Shown here: positions 22,418-35,249 of the stretch, piece by piece
Numbering within the stretch: position 1 is the first letter of the stretch
How the letters are laid out: each line of letters opens with the position of its first letter
DNA from: Pomphorhynchus laevis
Lineage: Eukaryota; Acanthocephala; Palaeacanthocephala; Echinorhynchida; Pomphorhynchidae
NCBI GenBank assembly: GCA_012934845.2
Contig: WNNJ02002717.1
Span: 596,773 to 660,772, forward strand
DNA: 64,000 bases
Reading direction: 5' to 3'
Translations under genes and position numbers: made by a program
Notes under the pieces: model-generated
Databases searched by the model: none
Told to the model about the DNA's origin: nothing
The model's input: only the letters and a program-made list of their open reading frames with translations

Positions 22418-24333
22418 CATGGCGGTATTGTTCAAAATGTTGTTCATTTGGATCTCTTGTGAATATTTCAAACTCTATTCGTTCATGGACACTCGGTAAG
22501 ATTCTGGAATTGCTTCTTCACCACGCGAAGTTTCCAGCAATTGATCAGTGCGATAACTGTCACGACAAAGGTGATGACGAAAGTAGTCAAGTATTTTATT
22601 GTGGTGGATTGATTCCGAAATCAATACTATGCATTCGGCGAATTAAAATCAAGCCATGTATTCTTCGCTTGCCGCTATTAGCCTGTGGGAAGGCTCATGG
22701 AATACGGCCAGTAACAGAAGTTAACCAAGAGAATGATATTGCAAATGCCGTCGCAACTTTTAACCAGTTACAAGCTGAACTCACACATCAGTTTTGCTCG
22801 AATTCAATCTTTAAAGATATTCAAGAATTATCAAAGCAGCGTACTGATATGAATCATCTACTCCAATGTGAAAGCTATGGGCAGGTAATGCTAAGAAATT
22901 TAATGGTAAGCCAAGAATCCACAAATAAATTTGATAAATTCATACATGAAAATGATATTGACGGGGCTAGAAGGCATACTGTACAGTTGTGTATGCATCA
23001 TAATCACGTTCTTCAGCAAATAAACGAAGTAGCTAGCGTTGTTTTACCGGATGGTAAAAAACGACAGCTTGTACCGATATCAATTCCATATCCAGACGTT
23101 CATTATTTTATAGGCTCAGAAGCAAAAGCACACAACGTTATTGTTCGCGATGGAGAAGTTACATCGATAATAGCATTTGCATTAGAAATGCCTGAATATG
23201 TGAATACTGTAAATCGCCATTGTCGAAATCGAGAACAATGTGCTGAAAAACACATTGAACTTCAGTTTTCTGATAGTTCTGCTCAGTATTACTGTAAAGT
23301 CTATAATGCGGCATCATTTCACGTTCTAAGAGAAAATCTGGACATTGTAGAATCTGCGTATATAGCCTCACTTTCACGATGTAAAAGGTGGACTCCAAAA
23401 GGTGGTAAGTCTAAAGCTGCTTTTTTCAGAACTGCAGATCTAGCATTTTGTATTAAGGAGCTTACCAAAGTAGAGAGCGAGTCGTTCACTGCATTCGCGA
23501 ACTGCTATTGCAGTTATATAACCAATCGTGTTCATACAAAGTGTCCATCACTTTTTGCCAAAATACTTGGAGCATATCGAGTTTGCTTTAAAAACCACAT
23601 TACAGATCATGCCATAAAGTTGGATTGCATTGTAATGGAAAACTTTCCTTCGACTATTCAAAGCGATGAACAGTATTTGCTGTTTGATTTAAAAGGCTCT
23701 AAGAGAAATAGACTTGCTTCAACTGAAGATGCGACCGTAGGCGTCGGTTTGGACGACGATTTTCTTAAATATATAATCAATGATCCTATATATCTTGATT
23801 TATGTAATTATACAGTCTTGATGAATTGTATAGCAGCCGACACAAAGTTCCTGAGTCAAATGCTTATCATGGATTATTCCTTACTTGTTCGGATACATTA
23901 CAAACATTCGTCACCATCGGATCATCGGCATGATGGTTCTACTGAAATCAATATAGATTCGGCAAGACAAATTTCAGTTTGTATCGTTGATTATGTAAGA
24001 ACGTTTACCTGGGATAAAAGAATGGAAATGCTGATTAAGAAAGCATCTGCCGGGTTATATTTAACGCAGAAACCCGATACTGAAAGCAGCAATATGTATA
24101 AATCTACGATCCCCCAATATAAGTATTTGGATGATAGTTGCTCCATTACGAAAGACGAGCACACAAAACCTACAGAAATTGACAGTATTCATCCTACCAT
24201 TATTGATCCGATCGGATATAGGCAACGCTTTCTTCGACAAATGTCAGACTATTTTCTTATATTACCAACATGTACGTACGATTATGAAAAAGGTATAATT
24301 GACAATAATCAAATATTTGGCAATAAAAAGTAG
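22418..24333 (+). CDS. PIKFYVE: PIKfyve/Fab1 kinase, C-terminal half (Cys-rich end + PIPK domain)
   Basis: The frame is open from 22405; an AG at 22416-22417 could be an acceptor. It begins AWRYCSKCCS then SNSIRSWTLGKILELL, matching the end of the family's Cys-rich region. The kinase follows (numbered from the GTG at 22459): glycine loop GGKSKAAFF near 314, ATP-binding Lys in CIKELTKVE, ENFPS, DLKGSKRNR near 409, MDYSLLV near 470, IVDYVRTFTWDK near 508, and the terminal PTIIDPIGYRQRF block. All key kinase residues are present, so the domain looks functional. The C-terminal end matches the usual family end. Together the halves total about 1,265 residues against about 2,100 in vertebrates. Confidence 0.88.
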
Positions 24334-24428
24334 ATGTTTAAAAACCGATTTTTATTTTTTATTCATTATAATTAATTAGAAATCGTCAGAAGAGAGTACA
24401 TTAAAGGTCATATTTTATTAATGACAAT

Positions 24429-24434
24429 AATAAA
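24429..24434 (+). terminator. Poly(A) signal AATAAA
   Basis: AATAAA occurs 96 bases after the PIKfyve stop, a normal distance for a 3' end. Confidence 0.5.
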
Positions 24435-25049
24435 GGTATAATGGGTAATAAGAGCTTTGCTTCACAAATTTGACATACATGACGACATGCATGTATAAAA
24501 TTATGTATCACTTCACAAAAATTACGTATAATTTTTCTAATTCTTCTTTATCAAGAAAATTGAAAGTGATAGGGAAAGGAAATTCAAGTCGCTTTCAGTA
24601 ATTTGTCTCTAACACATTTTGGGTAATTGAGAAAGTAGAATCGAAATAAAGTTTTCAACTGGGCAAACTGGACAACCTGAATGATATATAAATCATAAAA
24701 AGCATAAATAATAGATACATAATTATAGACTATTAATTTAATAAACTATTATTTTTAATAAATTAATTCTGAACATTTGTAAAGGACTAATTGTATACTC
24801 GTATATTCTAATTGTATACTCGTATATTGCTAATAACTAAAGTTTTTAATATATTTGTAGTTGATGAATTAACAACAAATCAATTACGAATGTATTACGT
24901 AGTATTACAGCGATAAACAACATATATCAGTATGTTACGTATATATATAACTGTGTATGTGAATTTAGTTAATCGTTTTCAAAATTTCAGAACATTAGCT
25001 AATTCTCAAAAATAAAAAATACTTTTATTTAAATGATTTTAAATAATTC

Positions 25050-25345
25050 AGATCAGCTAACCGGGTCTCTGTATTGAATATTATAAATTAAAAATAATGC
25101 TAAATAAAATTCAAAAAATTAAGATTTATATAATTAATATCAAGTTAAAATTTGAAATTGAAATTGAAAATAAAAGTCAATGTTTATGAATTAACTAATA
25201 AATAACAGGCAATGTGTCAGAATGAGGATTAAAGGTCATCAGGAGGAACTTCTATGTTATCAGGTTTCAGCCTTATTCATCAACCCAACATAGCAACGGG
25301 ACAAAATACATGCTTATGACGTATTTCCTCTGATAAAATTTGATT
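25050..25345 (+). repeat. Dispersed AGAGGTCATCAGGAG element, long copy
   Basis: Has the head (gatcagctaaccgggtctct), the A+T body, the 'aaaggtcatcaggagg' core, 'atgttatcaggtttc', and a 3' extension with 'caacccaacatagcaacggg' and 'tgacgtatttcctctgat'. The same head-to-tail order, extension included, recurs at 55185-55450, so the element is about 300 bp. Confidence 0.75.
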
Positions 25346-28300
25346 ATATAATGTATTAATTATTGCTTATTATCTATTGATAAAAAGTTTTCGCTTAATA
25401 GTTTAAATTTATTTTTAATGATATTTTGTTGATTTATATATTTTACGATGTTCTGCTTAATTTTATTTTTATGGTAATCTAGTTTAAAATATGTATTTAT
25501 AAATATCAAAATAATATATATTAAATATTATTACAATAATATATATTACAATAATATATTACTGTATATATAAATATTATATTTATAATATTAATATTTT
25601 ATAATTCTCCAACACATTTTTGTTTAAATTCTCCAATATAAGCAAGGATCGCTTTTAATTCCCATGGTTTTAAGAAGATTATGATTATAATCTTAATTAT
25701 GATTATGATTTTAAAGAAAGAGTAATTTAATTGTAAATTTAATCCAACTTTTGAAATCACAAGAAAAATGTATTAAAATATATATGGATATTTTATAAAA
25801 TACAATGGAATAATCGTTTTCTAGCGATCTCGTCAACGGTCGGTTGTTTCTATGCAACACATAATAAAATTTTATCAGAAAGCATATCGACAAATTAATT
25901 GCTTGTTGCATAGATCTGTGATGTAGATTTTAAATCAGTAGATTTTAAATTAGAAAGAGATCTTAAAACTTGAACCCACTTGAATTAATTTAAACTGGTA
26001 AACAGTGTTCTAACGATAGTTAATAACAACTTAATGATTTTGTTAACAATGAAATTATATAAAAACTAGATATTAATAATGTAAGGTCATATCAACGTTT
26101 ATGTCTATTTAATTCTTGCGATTTCTATCCAATAAACCATTTTATCCGGATGGTCTAATCATCAATAAATAAATTAATAAATAATTTAATAAATAAAGAT
26201 ACTATATACACAACATGAATTAATTGTATTAAATTGATTGTGGTAATTTTTTAATTCTTAAAAATTTAAATGTTTGTACAAACAACACAATTTGATACGA
26301 ATTTGTTTATTAGCCCCGTATGTGATAACATTTTTCTTTTTTAAAAATTTATTTATAATTAAATTGAATTAATGATGCTTTTAAAACAAATATAATAATG
26401 TGTATTAAATAAGACTAAATGGTTTAAAGCATTTATGTCTAAATTAATGAAAACACTCTTATATTGTAATTTTGATAAATAAATTATATGATTGTAATAT
26501 AATTAAGATTTGATACATAACAATTTATCAAATTTTATTATGATTAAATTACGATAATTTAAGTTTAAAGAAACAAAGAAAACATTGTATTTTTGCATAA
26601 AAAATAATTACAATGTGTTAAATTAAAATATTTTTGCTTAAAATTTATATAAATCAAAATTATTTTAAATGTAATTTATTTTTTATTGTAGTCTTACTTT
26701 TTGTATAAAGAAAACGTTATTTGCATTAACAAATACATGGCTCCCAATCAGCAAAAATAATAGTTATATTGAGCATGTAATCCTCCAATTTGACCAAAAT
26801 ATCGATTTGTGTAGAATTATAAGAATTTATTATTGAATTATTAAAATTAATTACCTTATAGATTTTAATGGTCAAACAATCTAAGATTATTCATTTTACC
26901 AAAATATCTATAATTTATAATCATATTACTAAATAAAATATATATACAAATGATTTATATAATTTATTATTATACAAATTCTAATTAATTATATAATTAT
27001 TTCTAATTATATTAAATACAATATTATAATGTAAATTATATTACTATAATATATTTATTATTAATTAATAATTAAAATTATTCGTAACTTTGTATTTCCG
27101 TATCATTAAAACATGATCGATTAACAAAAACAATCTGGTCTCAGTTTAAATTTATTCAGTAATAATTCAAGTCATTTTAAATCATTTAAGTCATTTAAAT
27201 CACATAATTTAAGTCATTTTAAATTCATTATATCACAAAATTAATTCAAAAAATAATTCAGTAATTTGTGCTAATGACCATAAATTAGTTGTTAATAGTT
27301 CATTAGTCGAAATTTGTTTAGTCACCGAGCTCTGACTTCATTTTTAAAAAGAACTCGGCTACAACCCAATTTCTCATCTTGTTATTGCCTGTAATAAACT
27401 TTCGAGAAAAGAAGTTTGGTGAACATTTTATCAAAAGAGCACATTTTTATCCGTTCGTCATTTGGTGGAGTTAGCTAAAGTTAAATTATAGGAAAAATAA
27501 TACAACAACTGCATTAATCAAATTAAGAAGGTTGTTGAGCTTCAAATTGCCAAGTGTAACATCGATGCCCGTACAAGCTTTCCGGAGCTCACAAAAATAA
27601 AAAAAGTTAAAATAAATTTAATAAATTATAAATGTTATTTGGATTTGATGAAATTTGTATTTTTAAGAATTAAAATTTTATCATTGTATTATTAGGAAGG
27701 CATTATTCGATAAACAATTATATAATCATTATTAATGATTGCATAGAGTAATATATTTTCTTAAATACCTATCCACTTACAGTTTAAAATGATTTTAGCA
27801 TTTATTATATCTTTTATTCTTTCAAGAAAGGTCAATGAGAGATAGTTTCATTCAACAATCGAAAGACGACATGTATGCCAGAACGATACCAAAAAGAATT
27901 AGATATTACTATTGTTTGATTTGTATTACATATCTTTCGATATGAGGATGTAGGCGTTTTTCAAAATAAATAGCTACTTCATTTCAATGATTTAAGGAAA
28001 TAACTTTTAATATTTTTAACATGTTATAAAAACAAAAGCAATACTCAACAATATCTATTAAACTTTTAGCATATATAAGCACTTTAAACTTTTAAAATCT
28101 TTCATTACCATTGACATAAACCACTATTTGACAGTTGTATCAGCCAATACGTATATTCTATTTAATCATTATAGATTATTATAGTATAATAACAGCAAAA
28201 AATATAACAGAAGGGATCTATATTATACTATATATATTATATATATTATACTATATCTAGTAATCTATCAACGACCCAAGTGAAAAAAAGGCCAAGTATT

Positions 28301-28572
28301 TTTGTTTTACTCGGTCTTTCTATAATACTGATTTCCATGACGTTTTCAAATATACTAGTATATTCACGAATGCAACGATGTTGCGTTCAATCAATATCTT
28401 ATATGCCGTATATATAAATAATATAGAAATAATAATATATAAATAATATTACGGTTTTATAACCGTAAATTATCGAATAACGCACGCATTAAGACACTTA
28501 TGTTTATCGACAATAAGTTGGCGATAATGCTCTCTCATATAAATATTCACTTAACTTTAATTTAACTAAATT

Positions 28573-28838
28573 ACATCTGTGAACTAGCATTTTTCTCGTT
28601 GTGGCACAACATTATCCTCACATGTATTGTGTCTATTCTTGATACAGTAGGACGATACTAATCAACCAGTGTACGGAGTAAGCAGATAATAAGAGTCGAA
28701 ACGTGGAATACAGGTCTGGATCAGCAACTGATGAGATCCATGCAGGCTGATTAGTAGCGTCCTGCTGTATCAAGAATAGAAACTATACCCGTGAGGATAA
28801 TGTCTTGCCACAACCAGAAACATTTCAGCTCACAGATA
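28573..28838. repeat. Palindromic element with ~89-bp arms and hammerhead-like words
   Basis: 28573-28661 is inverted at 28750-28838 with scattered mismatches. The centre carries GUCGAAACG (28695-28703) and CUGAUGAGAUCC (28728-28739). A related centre occurs near 59990-60060. Order of the two words would fit a hammerhead opened at stem II, but stem II here would be only about three pairs. Confidence 0.65.
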
Positions 28839-29214
28839 TAATTAAATTAAATATAATATTATATAATAATTGTTCTCGTTATTCTGTCGTAATTGACTGG
28901 ATTGCAAAATCATTTTTTATTATTTCGGCTATTCCACAGATGTGATAATTATCAAAGTGTGGTCTATATATGATTTAATAGTTTGCAAAAATTTTAATTT
29001 TTATAGTTTGCATAAACTTTAGTAATAAAGAGACGAAACATGTTATAATTTTTCATTAAATTGTGTAATATTTAATAGAAGTTTTGTGATCTGACAATCA
29101 CAAGTAAATTAGGTTAAAGGAAGCCATTCAATAAAATCACGTCGTTTAATGTCGCTTTAAATTTGTATTGAAGGTTGATTATCGACCTAAAAATGCAATA
29201 ATGTAAAACATTTA

Positions 29215-29817
29215 TCATTTTCTTTTTACCTTGCAGTCTTCTGTTGTTTCAGGACTGCTACTGTCTATTACATTAAAATTGCAAGTGCCTATCAGTTTAA
29301 GGTGATAATCTTTTACGTATTTGCAAAATCGAAATAGATACGGCTTTGACCGATTAGAACATCCTATATACGACTTGCTATCGATGTTTTGCTTGTTGTC
29401 TTGTTCGTAGAAAAATAAACCATAGCAATGCCCAGATTTTTGGGGTCCCATATATGATTTGACTTCGTGGCCACTTGAGTAGTAGGTGATATTTACTATC
29501 AACCAATGTAAAGCGAATGTTTGCTTCATTGCAGATATTGGATTAGAATTTACAAATGTCCTTTTTTTCTGATCACAAATTTGCTTATTAGACTTTAAAT
29601 TCTCACCCAGATCAATTAAGATCAAGGTATGATATTTATTTGTCGGAATAACAGTCGAAATAATTGGACACTTGACTGTATTATCGATGTCAACGGTGGA
29701 ACCACTGGTGATCATAATTTTATCGAATTCAAGTAAAATTGTTTGTTCAAATTGAGCGTCAACACTCTTATCTTTTGTTATCGGCATTGCTGATTCGTGG
29801 AAAACATTGTTGTCCAT
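29215..29817 (-). CDS. PEBP-domain protein
   Basis: Minus-strand frame of 200 residues from ATG at 29815-29817; an acceptor 'actttacag' lies just upstream, so a 5' intron is likely. Conserved PEBP features: YHTLILIDLGENL (strand of the ligand pocket), LHWLIVNITYYSSG (family form H-W-L-V-x-N-I), Y-M-G-P-x-x-S-G-H (family form P-x-P-x-x-G-H), then YGLFFYEQD and a terminal FCKYVKDYHLKLIGTCNFNV. PEBP proteins bind phospholipids or nucleotides and modulate kinases; MRPL38 is a mitochondrial ribosomal relative. An AAG|GTAAAA donor-like site at 29229 suggests a further exon, so the last residues may be intron read-through. Confidence 0.75.
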   Translation of the reverse strand: MDNNVFHESAMPITKDKSVDAQFEQTILLEFDKIMITSGSTVDIDNTVKCPIISTVIPTNKYHTLILIDLGENLKSNKQICDQKKRTFVNSNPISAMKQTFALHWLIVNITYYSSGHEVKSYMGPQKSGHCYGLFFYEQDNKQNIDSKSYIGCSNRSKPYLFRFCKYVKDYHLKLIGTCNFNVIDSSSPETTEDCKVKRK

Positions 29818-29819
29818 TA

Positions 29820-31318
29820 ATTACCTGTAAAGTAAATCAAAAGGATGTATACACATATTTTAGATACACTTTTATTTATACACACATATTTTAGAGAACG
29901 AAAGATAACTGAAGAATTTAATAATTTTCTTAACACAATTTTGTCACCATTGTAAACCAAGGAATGCCCTTGTAAACCAAGGGATGCCCTTGTAAATAAG
30001 CAAGCTGTAAAAGACTTATATAATTAACTTATATAATTAGTTTTTGGTATAATTATAGTATAATTATTGAATGTTTATTTTAATTATAAATTTTTAATTA
30101 ATAATTTCAATAATTTTTAATAATTATTTTTTTATATCAGAAAGTTACAATTTACGGGTAACCCGCAAATGAGCCCTTATATTGTTATCGTTGTTAGACT
30201 TGAATGATAACGAATGATCATTGGTTGTTCAATGTCTGCTTTCCGACACGCGTAAGTGTTTTTTATCCAAACATAAACAGCCTTTGCTATTAATGCTTTG
30301 TTAATGTTGTATTATTGTTTTTCAAAATTAGTTTTGACAAAAATTAAAATATTATTTCATATAAAATTATAAATATCAATTGTTGATTTAATTCAAAATT
30401 AATAAAATCAGATAAAATATGTTATTTAATCTTTTGTAAAATTAGAAATATGTTTTGTAAACTAATAGTTTCCCGTGTCTTTAGTTAGGACATCATAATC
30501 AATTATGAAAAATGTTAAGACAGTCAAGTGCCATCATTAAACGTTTTGAATTTAAAAATTGTTTAATAATTCAGCTGTGAAATAAAACAATTTTGTACCT
30601 TTCGGATTCTGTGTCAATATAATAATCGTGAAAGCTACATATACATCTTGATAGCTGGTCATTAAAAAGTTAATGTTTAAATGAAAATGAATCACCTGAA
30701 AATGAATCAAAACGATTTGCTTATGGAAAATGAATATTTGATTTTGCGTCAAGGAATAATTAAGTGAAAGCAAGAAATAATAAATTTATACCGCCTTGTT
30801 TGAGTCAACTGAAGCCATCAATTTTATAAAAAAAATGCTTTAAAAGTGTAGCAATTCGTGTAGGTGGCGTTTAGTGCTCATTTTAAGTGCCTCAGTTGAA
30901 TGAGTAAAATACAAAATATTACGTGATTGTTGCGTAGTTTGAGTAAATTAATTTAGCGTAGTTTCATTTGACTTCCTTATTTTATAAAGTAGGTAATAGT
31001 TAAAAATTATTTTTATTTCTTCTTAAAGGCAAATTTTAGCAAATTTTATTTGAGACAAATACGAAAAAACTTTTAATTTAAAATCATAATACACGTCTTG
31101 TAATTTAAATAATAAACAATTTTATTTACATAAATCATTCTAGTATTACTATTTATATATGGCATATTTATTTAAATTTTAAATATCGATTTAGAAGTAT
31201 TATGTATTTATATAGTTTTCATATTATTCTGTAGAAAGATAATAATTTATACTTATGCAGATAGTCATTGAAAAATTGACCGAAACTGAAATAATCATTA
31301 CCAGCGTCCTGATGATCC
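29820..31318. other. A+T-rich intergenic region
   Basis: Contains a short tandem pair of 'cccttgtaaaccaaggga'-type words near 29950-29990 and A+T-rich sequence. No gene is supported; the short minus frame at 30552-30773 has no recognisable content. Confidence 0.55.
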
Positions 31319-31319
31319 A

Positions 31320-33200
31320 CTGAGTACTAACGTCGACACAGTATGATATTGGTGGTTAGATCAAGTTGCAACTGGTTCGTAACGACATTTATACACTATT
31401 TTGTAGACACATGTCTAGGATTGAAGCATATAGCAGTATAGCATCTTTACATTTCACAAATTAAATGCTATAGAATCCTGCTAGTCGTTGAAGAAATGCT
31501 CTGGAAATCTATTTCGAAAAGTGCTAGACCGGTAAGAAGTCTATAAATTCGCAGAAAAGTTTCGTGCATTATTTAATGACTAGCTGAATTCCTCATAGAC
31601 CATCAAAGTATTACAACATGTTGAAAAGTCTGTGCTCAGTGTTTGCGCCCTTAAGATCTACTCAGTACTAATGTCGGTGCAAAATGATGTCGGTGTTTAG
31701 ATCGTGTGGCAACTGGTTCGTAACGCTATTCATACACTAGTTTGCAGACACATGTCTAGGATCGAAGTATATCGCAATTAAACATCGTTACATTTCACAG
31801 ATAAAATGACCTGCTTTGGAAATCTATTTCGAAAAGTGTCAGACTGGTAAGAAGTCTATAAATTCGCAAGAACGTTTCGTTCAATTGTTTAACGAGTAGC
31901 CGGTTTCTATATAGACTATCCAAGTATTACACCATGTTGAAACGTTTGTGCTCAATGCCTGCGCCCTTAAAATACACTAGGTACTCACGTCGGTGCAAAA
32001 TGATGTTGGTGTTTAGATTGTGTGGCAACTAGTTTGTGACGATATTCGTACACTAATTTGCACATACGTTTAGGATTGAAGCATATAGCAGTATAGTATC
32101 TTTACATTTCACAAATTAACTGCTATTGAATACCGCTAGTCGTTGAAGAAATGCTTTGGAAATCTATTTCGAAAAGTGCTAGACCGATGAGAAGTCTATA
32201 AATTTTCAGGAATGCTTCGTGCATTCTTTAACGACTAGCTGGATTCCTTATAGACCATCCAAGTATTACAACATGCTGAAAAGTTTTTGCTCAGTGCGTG
32301 CGCCCTTAAGATCCACTGAGTACTAACGTCGGTGCAAAATGATGTTGGTGATTAGATCGTGTGGCAACTAGTTCGTAACGCTATTCATACATTAGTTTGC
32401 AGACACATGTCTAGGATCGAAGTATATAGCAAATTAACATCTCTACATTTCACAGATAAAATGACCTGCTTTGGAAATCTATTTCGAAAAGTGTCAGACT
32501 GGTAAGAAGTCTATAAATTCGCAGAAAAGTTTCGTGCAATTGTTTAACGAGTAGCCGGATTCTATATAGACTATCCAATTATTACAGCATGTTAAAACGT
32601 TTGTGCTCAGTACCTTAGCCCTTAAAATACACTAGGTACTAATGTCGGCGCAGGATGATGTTGGTGTTTAGATTGTGTGGCAACTGGTTTGTGACGATAT
32701 TCGTACACTAGTTTGCAGACACGTTTGTACTCAGTGCGTGCGCCCTTAAGATCCACTGAGTACTAACGTCGGTGCAAAATGATGTTGGTGTTTAGATCGT
32801 GTGGCAACTGGTTCGTGACGATATTCGTACACTAATTTGCACACACGTTTAGGATTGAAGCATATAGCAGTATAGCATCTTTACATTTCACAGATAAAAT
32901 GACCTGCTTTGGAAATCTATTTCGAAAAGTGTCAGACTGGTAAGAAGTCTATAAATTCGCAGGAAAAAATTTTGTGCAATTTTTCAACGAGTAGCCGGAT
33001 TTTATATAGACCATCCAAGTATTACATCATGTTGAAATATCTATTTAGTACTATCGTCAGCACAGGATGATGTTGTTGGTTAGAACGTGTGCAACTGGTT
33101 CGTGACGATATTCGTACACTAATTTGCAGACACGTGTAGGATTGAAGCATATAGCAGTATAGCATCTTTAGATTTCATATATTTAATGACTTGCTCTAGA
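31320..33200. repeat. Second satellite, ~316/340-bp units
   Basis: The word gtactaacgtcgg or a close variant begins at 31324, 31665, 31981, 32320, 32636, 32760 and 33048. Spacings 341, 316, 339 and 316 alternate before a shortened unit (124) and a degraded end (288). Other shared words are 'caactggttcgtaacg', 'aaatctatttcgaaaagtg' and 'aagaagtctataaattcgc'. Alternating lengths suggest a two-monomer higher-order repeat. I find no coding frame and no complete hammerhead core. Confidence 0.9.
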
Positions 33201-33204
33201 AATC

Positions 33205-33724
33205 TTTTTCGAAAAGTATAAGTAATATATAAGAATTAAAATATCACATAATTTAATATTTTTGAATATAAAATTATTATACATAATATATACTATCCGT
33301 AATATTGTTGATACATCATGAATTTCCAAAATATATTTGAATAAATATAAATGTTTATTTGATTAATTCTAAATTGTTTTATATATTTAATAACTACTTA
33401 TTAAATCGTTATATATTTAATGCCTATCACACAAAACCAACATTTTGATTTGTTATCAACAACAATAAATTTACATACCTCCTTTCGAAATATAGCTTCA
33501 GAATAGGCAGGCGATATTTTGGCATCCATGGAACATTTTTGTACACTTTTATTATTAATTTGCTAAAATACGAAGATTATCATATCACGAATTTTACATA
33601 CGATAAGTTAAAAGTTAATTCAATAGTTACATTTTAATAATAAGGATTTTGTTAACAACTATACAACCACTAAAAGTTTTAAAAAGGTAAACATACAGAA
33701 AAAGAATTCAGAAAACAAAGTCAG
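33205..33724. other. Non-coding stretch
   Basis: A+T-rich sequence between the satellite and a LINE copy. Nothing recognisable. Confidence 0.5.
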
Positions 33725-34990
33725 TCTGGTCATTAATAAAGTCTTCATTGTGTCACGGCCTCAGGTTTACAGGGATCTGAACCCTATAGCTAATCCTACA
33801 GGCCACTCTCCGACTAAACCACCCGGGTAACCCACTCTCCGAAGAATCTAATCAAGGCGGACCATGCTCGGTAATAAGAAGATAAGGAGCTTGAGAAACC
33901 TTAGTCTTTGTTCCGGGGGACGTCCTCTTGAAAAGAAGACTAATCCCGAGATAGTCCAAGTACCCCCAGAGGCGCACTTGGGTTTTCTCATTCAATGACA
34001 AATGCTGAACCCAGGATAAATATTGTGAACTCCAGGTATTTTATTCGACTTGTGAAGGTATGGAGTGGTTAAGACTGCAAAATGGAGAGTGAGAGAGTGC
34101 TAATATCTTAAGCTTCTTTTTGGTGGCAGGGGCGCTATGAAAGACGACCACCTGCGATTTAGAGGAGATGAGAACAATATTGGATATGGGTAGCTGGTCT
34201 TTTAATCTTAAAAAGATTGATGCCGGAAACTACATCTTTGCACCTGCGTCCAGAAAACATGACTGTACTATCATCAGCGTAGACCACAAGATGTTGATCG
34301 CGTTTAAATTTTTTGTAGAATATAATGGAGGCGGCAAGATACAAGATTGGAGAAAGTGGGGATCCTTGAGACACACCCGTAATAGGGTAGTCTTCATAGA
34401 AGACTACCCTATTAATGGTCGTCTTCATAGAAGAATCGGTTGGTATACGACAATATTTCCACCCTGTTAAGAGTTCTTGCAGGTAACCCAACGGGCCTGA
34501 GAGAATAGATAATAAAAGGAATGGAAATGCGGTCAAATGCAGCAGAAAAATCAAGAAAGACAGCCACAGCAAGATGATGATTGTTATCTTGACAAAACTG
34601 ATGCACTTCACCTATTGTTGAAATGACCGATCGATCTTTTACGTCCCCATGAAAACCTGGTGGGATTAAATTTCGCCTACTTAGATGGTCGCAGATTAAA
34701 CGCGCAAGCGCTTTTTCGTAAATGAAGATGGGGGAGTTTTGAATCGAAATGGGCCGCAGATCTTTAGGACATGAAATCGATTTCTTTTTGGGTAAAAACA
34801 CACGTCCGCTAATATTTATGTCAGTAATATCGGACGGGAGGCTAATAGCATTGTGATGACGACCTCATTTCTCTGGATGTCTGTTAAAAGCTGATAGACC
34901 CGAGTGGAGAGTGGCGCGTGGGTTCTGGAGGTACCCGGAAGTGGCCTCAGGAGTTTATGATATCTGTGTAAGATAGATCTCTACTTCTGA
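33725..34990 (-). pseudogene. Decayed LINE reverse transcriptase (same family as 17.9-21.8 kb)
   Basis: The minus strand reads FLPKKKSISCPKDLRPISIQ, then FHGDVKDRSV, AVFLDFSAAFDRISIPF, GVSQGSPLSPILY and VVYADDSTVMFSG, collinear with the RT at 20449-21684 and continuing to its 3' tail, where 'agaccccgggtgg' of that copy corresponds to 'acccgggtggttt' here. A palindromic 'tagggtagtcttc' duplication at about 34379-34413 disrupts the frame between the catalytic blocks. Dead copy, useful for dating the family. Confidence 0.85.
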
Positions 34991-35249
34991 AGTCACACCA
35001 AGGAGGGATTGGTGAGATTAGTAAAATATAATAATATATAACTTAATAGTTAATATTTAATTAAAAGTTAATTCATAACCAACTTTTAATTAAAAGTTGG
35101 TTTTGTTAAAATTTCAAACAGTAAACCTAACAATCTTAAATTAACTCATAAAAATATTATTTCGAATTGTTGTGAGTCAATTAAATAGCATAAATATTGC
35201 TATTCATTATATTTATAACTACTTAAAAATATAAAACTATCCTCTATTT

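Larger units (their letters stand above)
24335..28572. other. A+T-rich intergenic region
   Basis: No gene is supported. A 21-bp tandem pair containing tgtatactcgtatat lies near 24790-24830, a dispersed element at 25050-25345, and long low-complexity A+T tracts fill the rest. A slightly less A+T-rich stretch at 27310-27600 may be an old transposon but shows no recognisable domain. Confidence 0.55.

Noticed and set aside
31320..33200. Hammerhead core in the second satellite
   Set aside because: A 'tttcgaaa' word and single CTGATGATCC near 31309 exist, but no unit has CUGANGA, stem II and GAAA in order.
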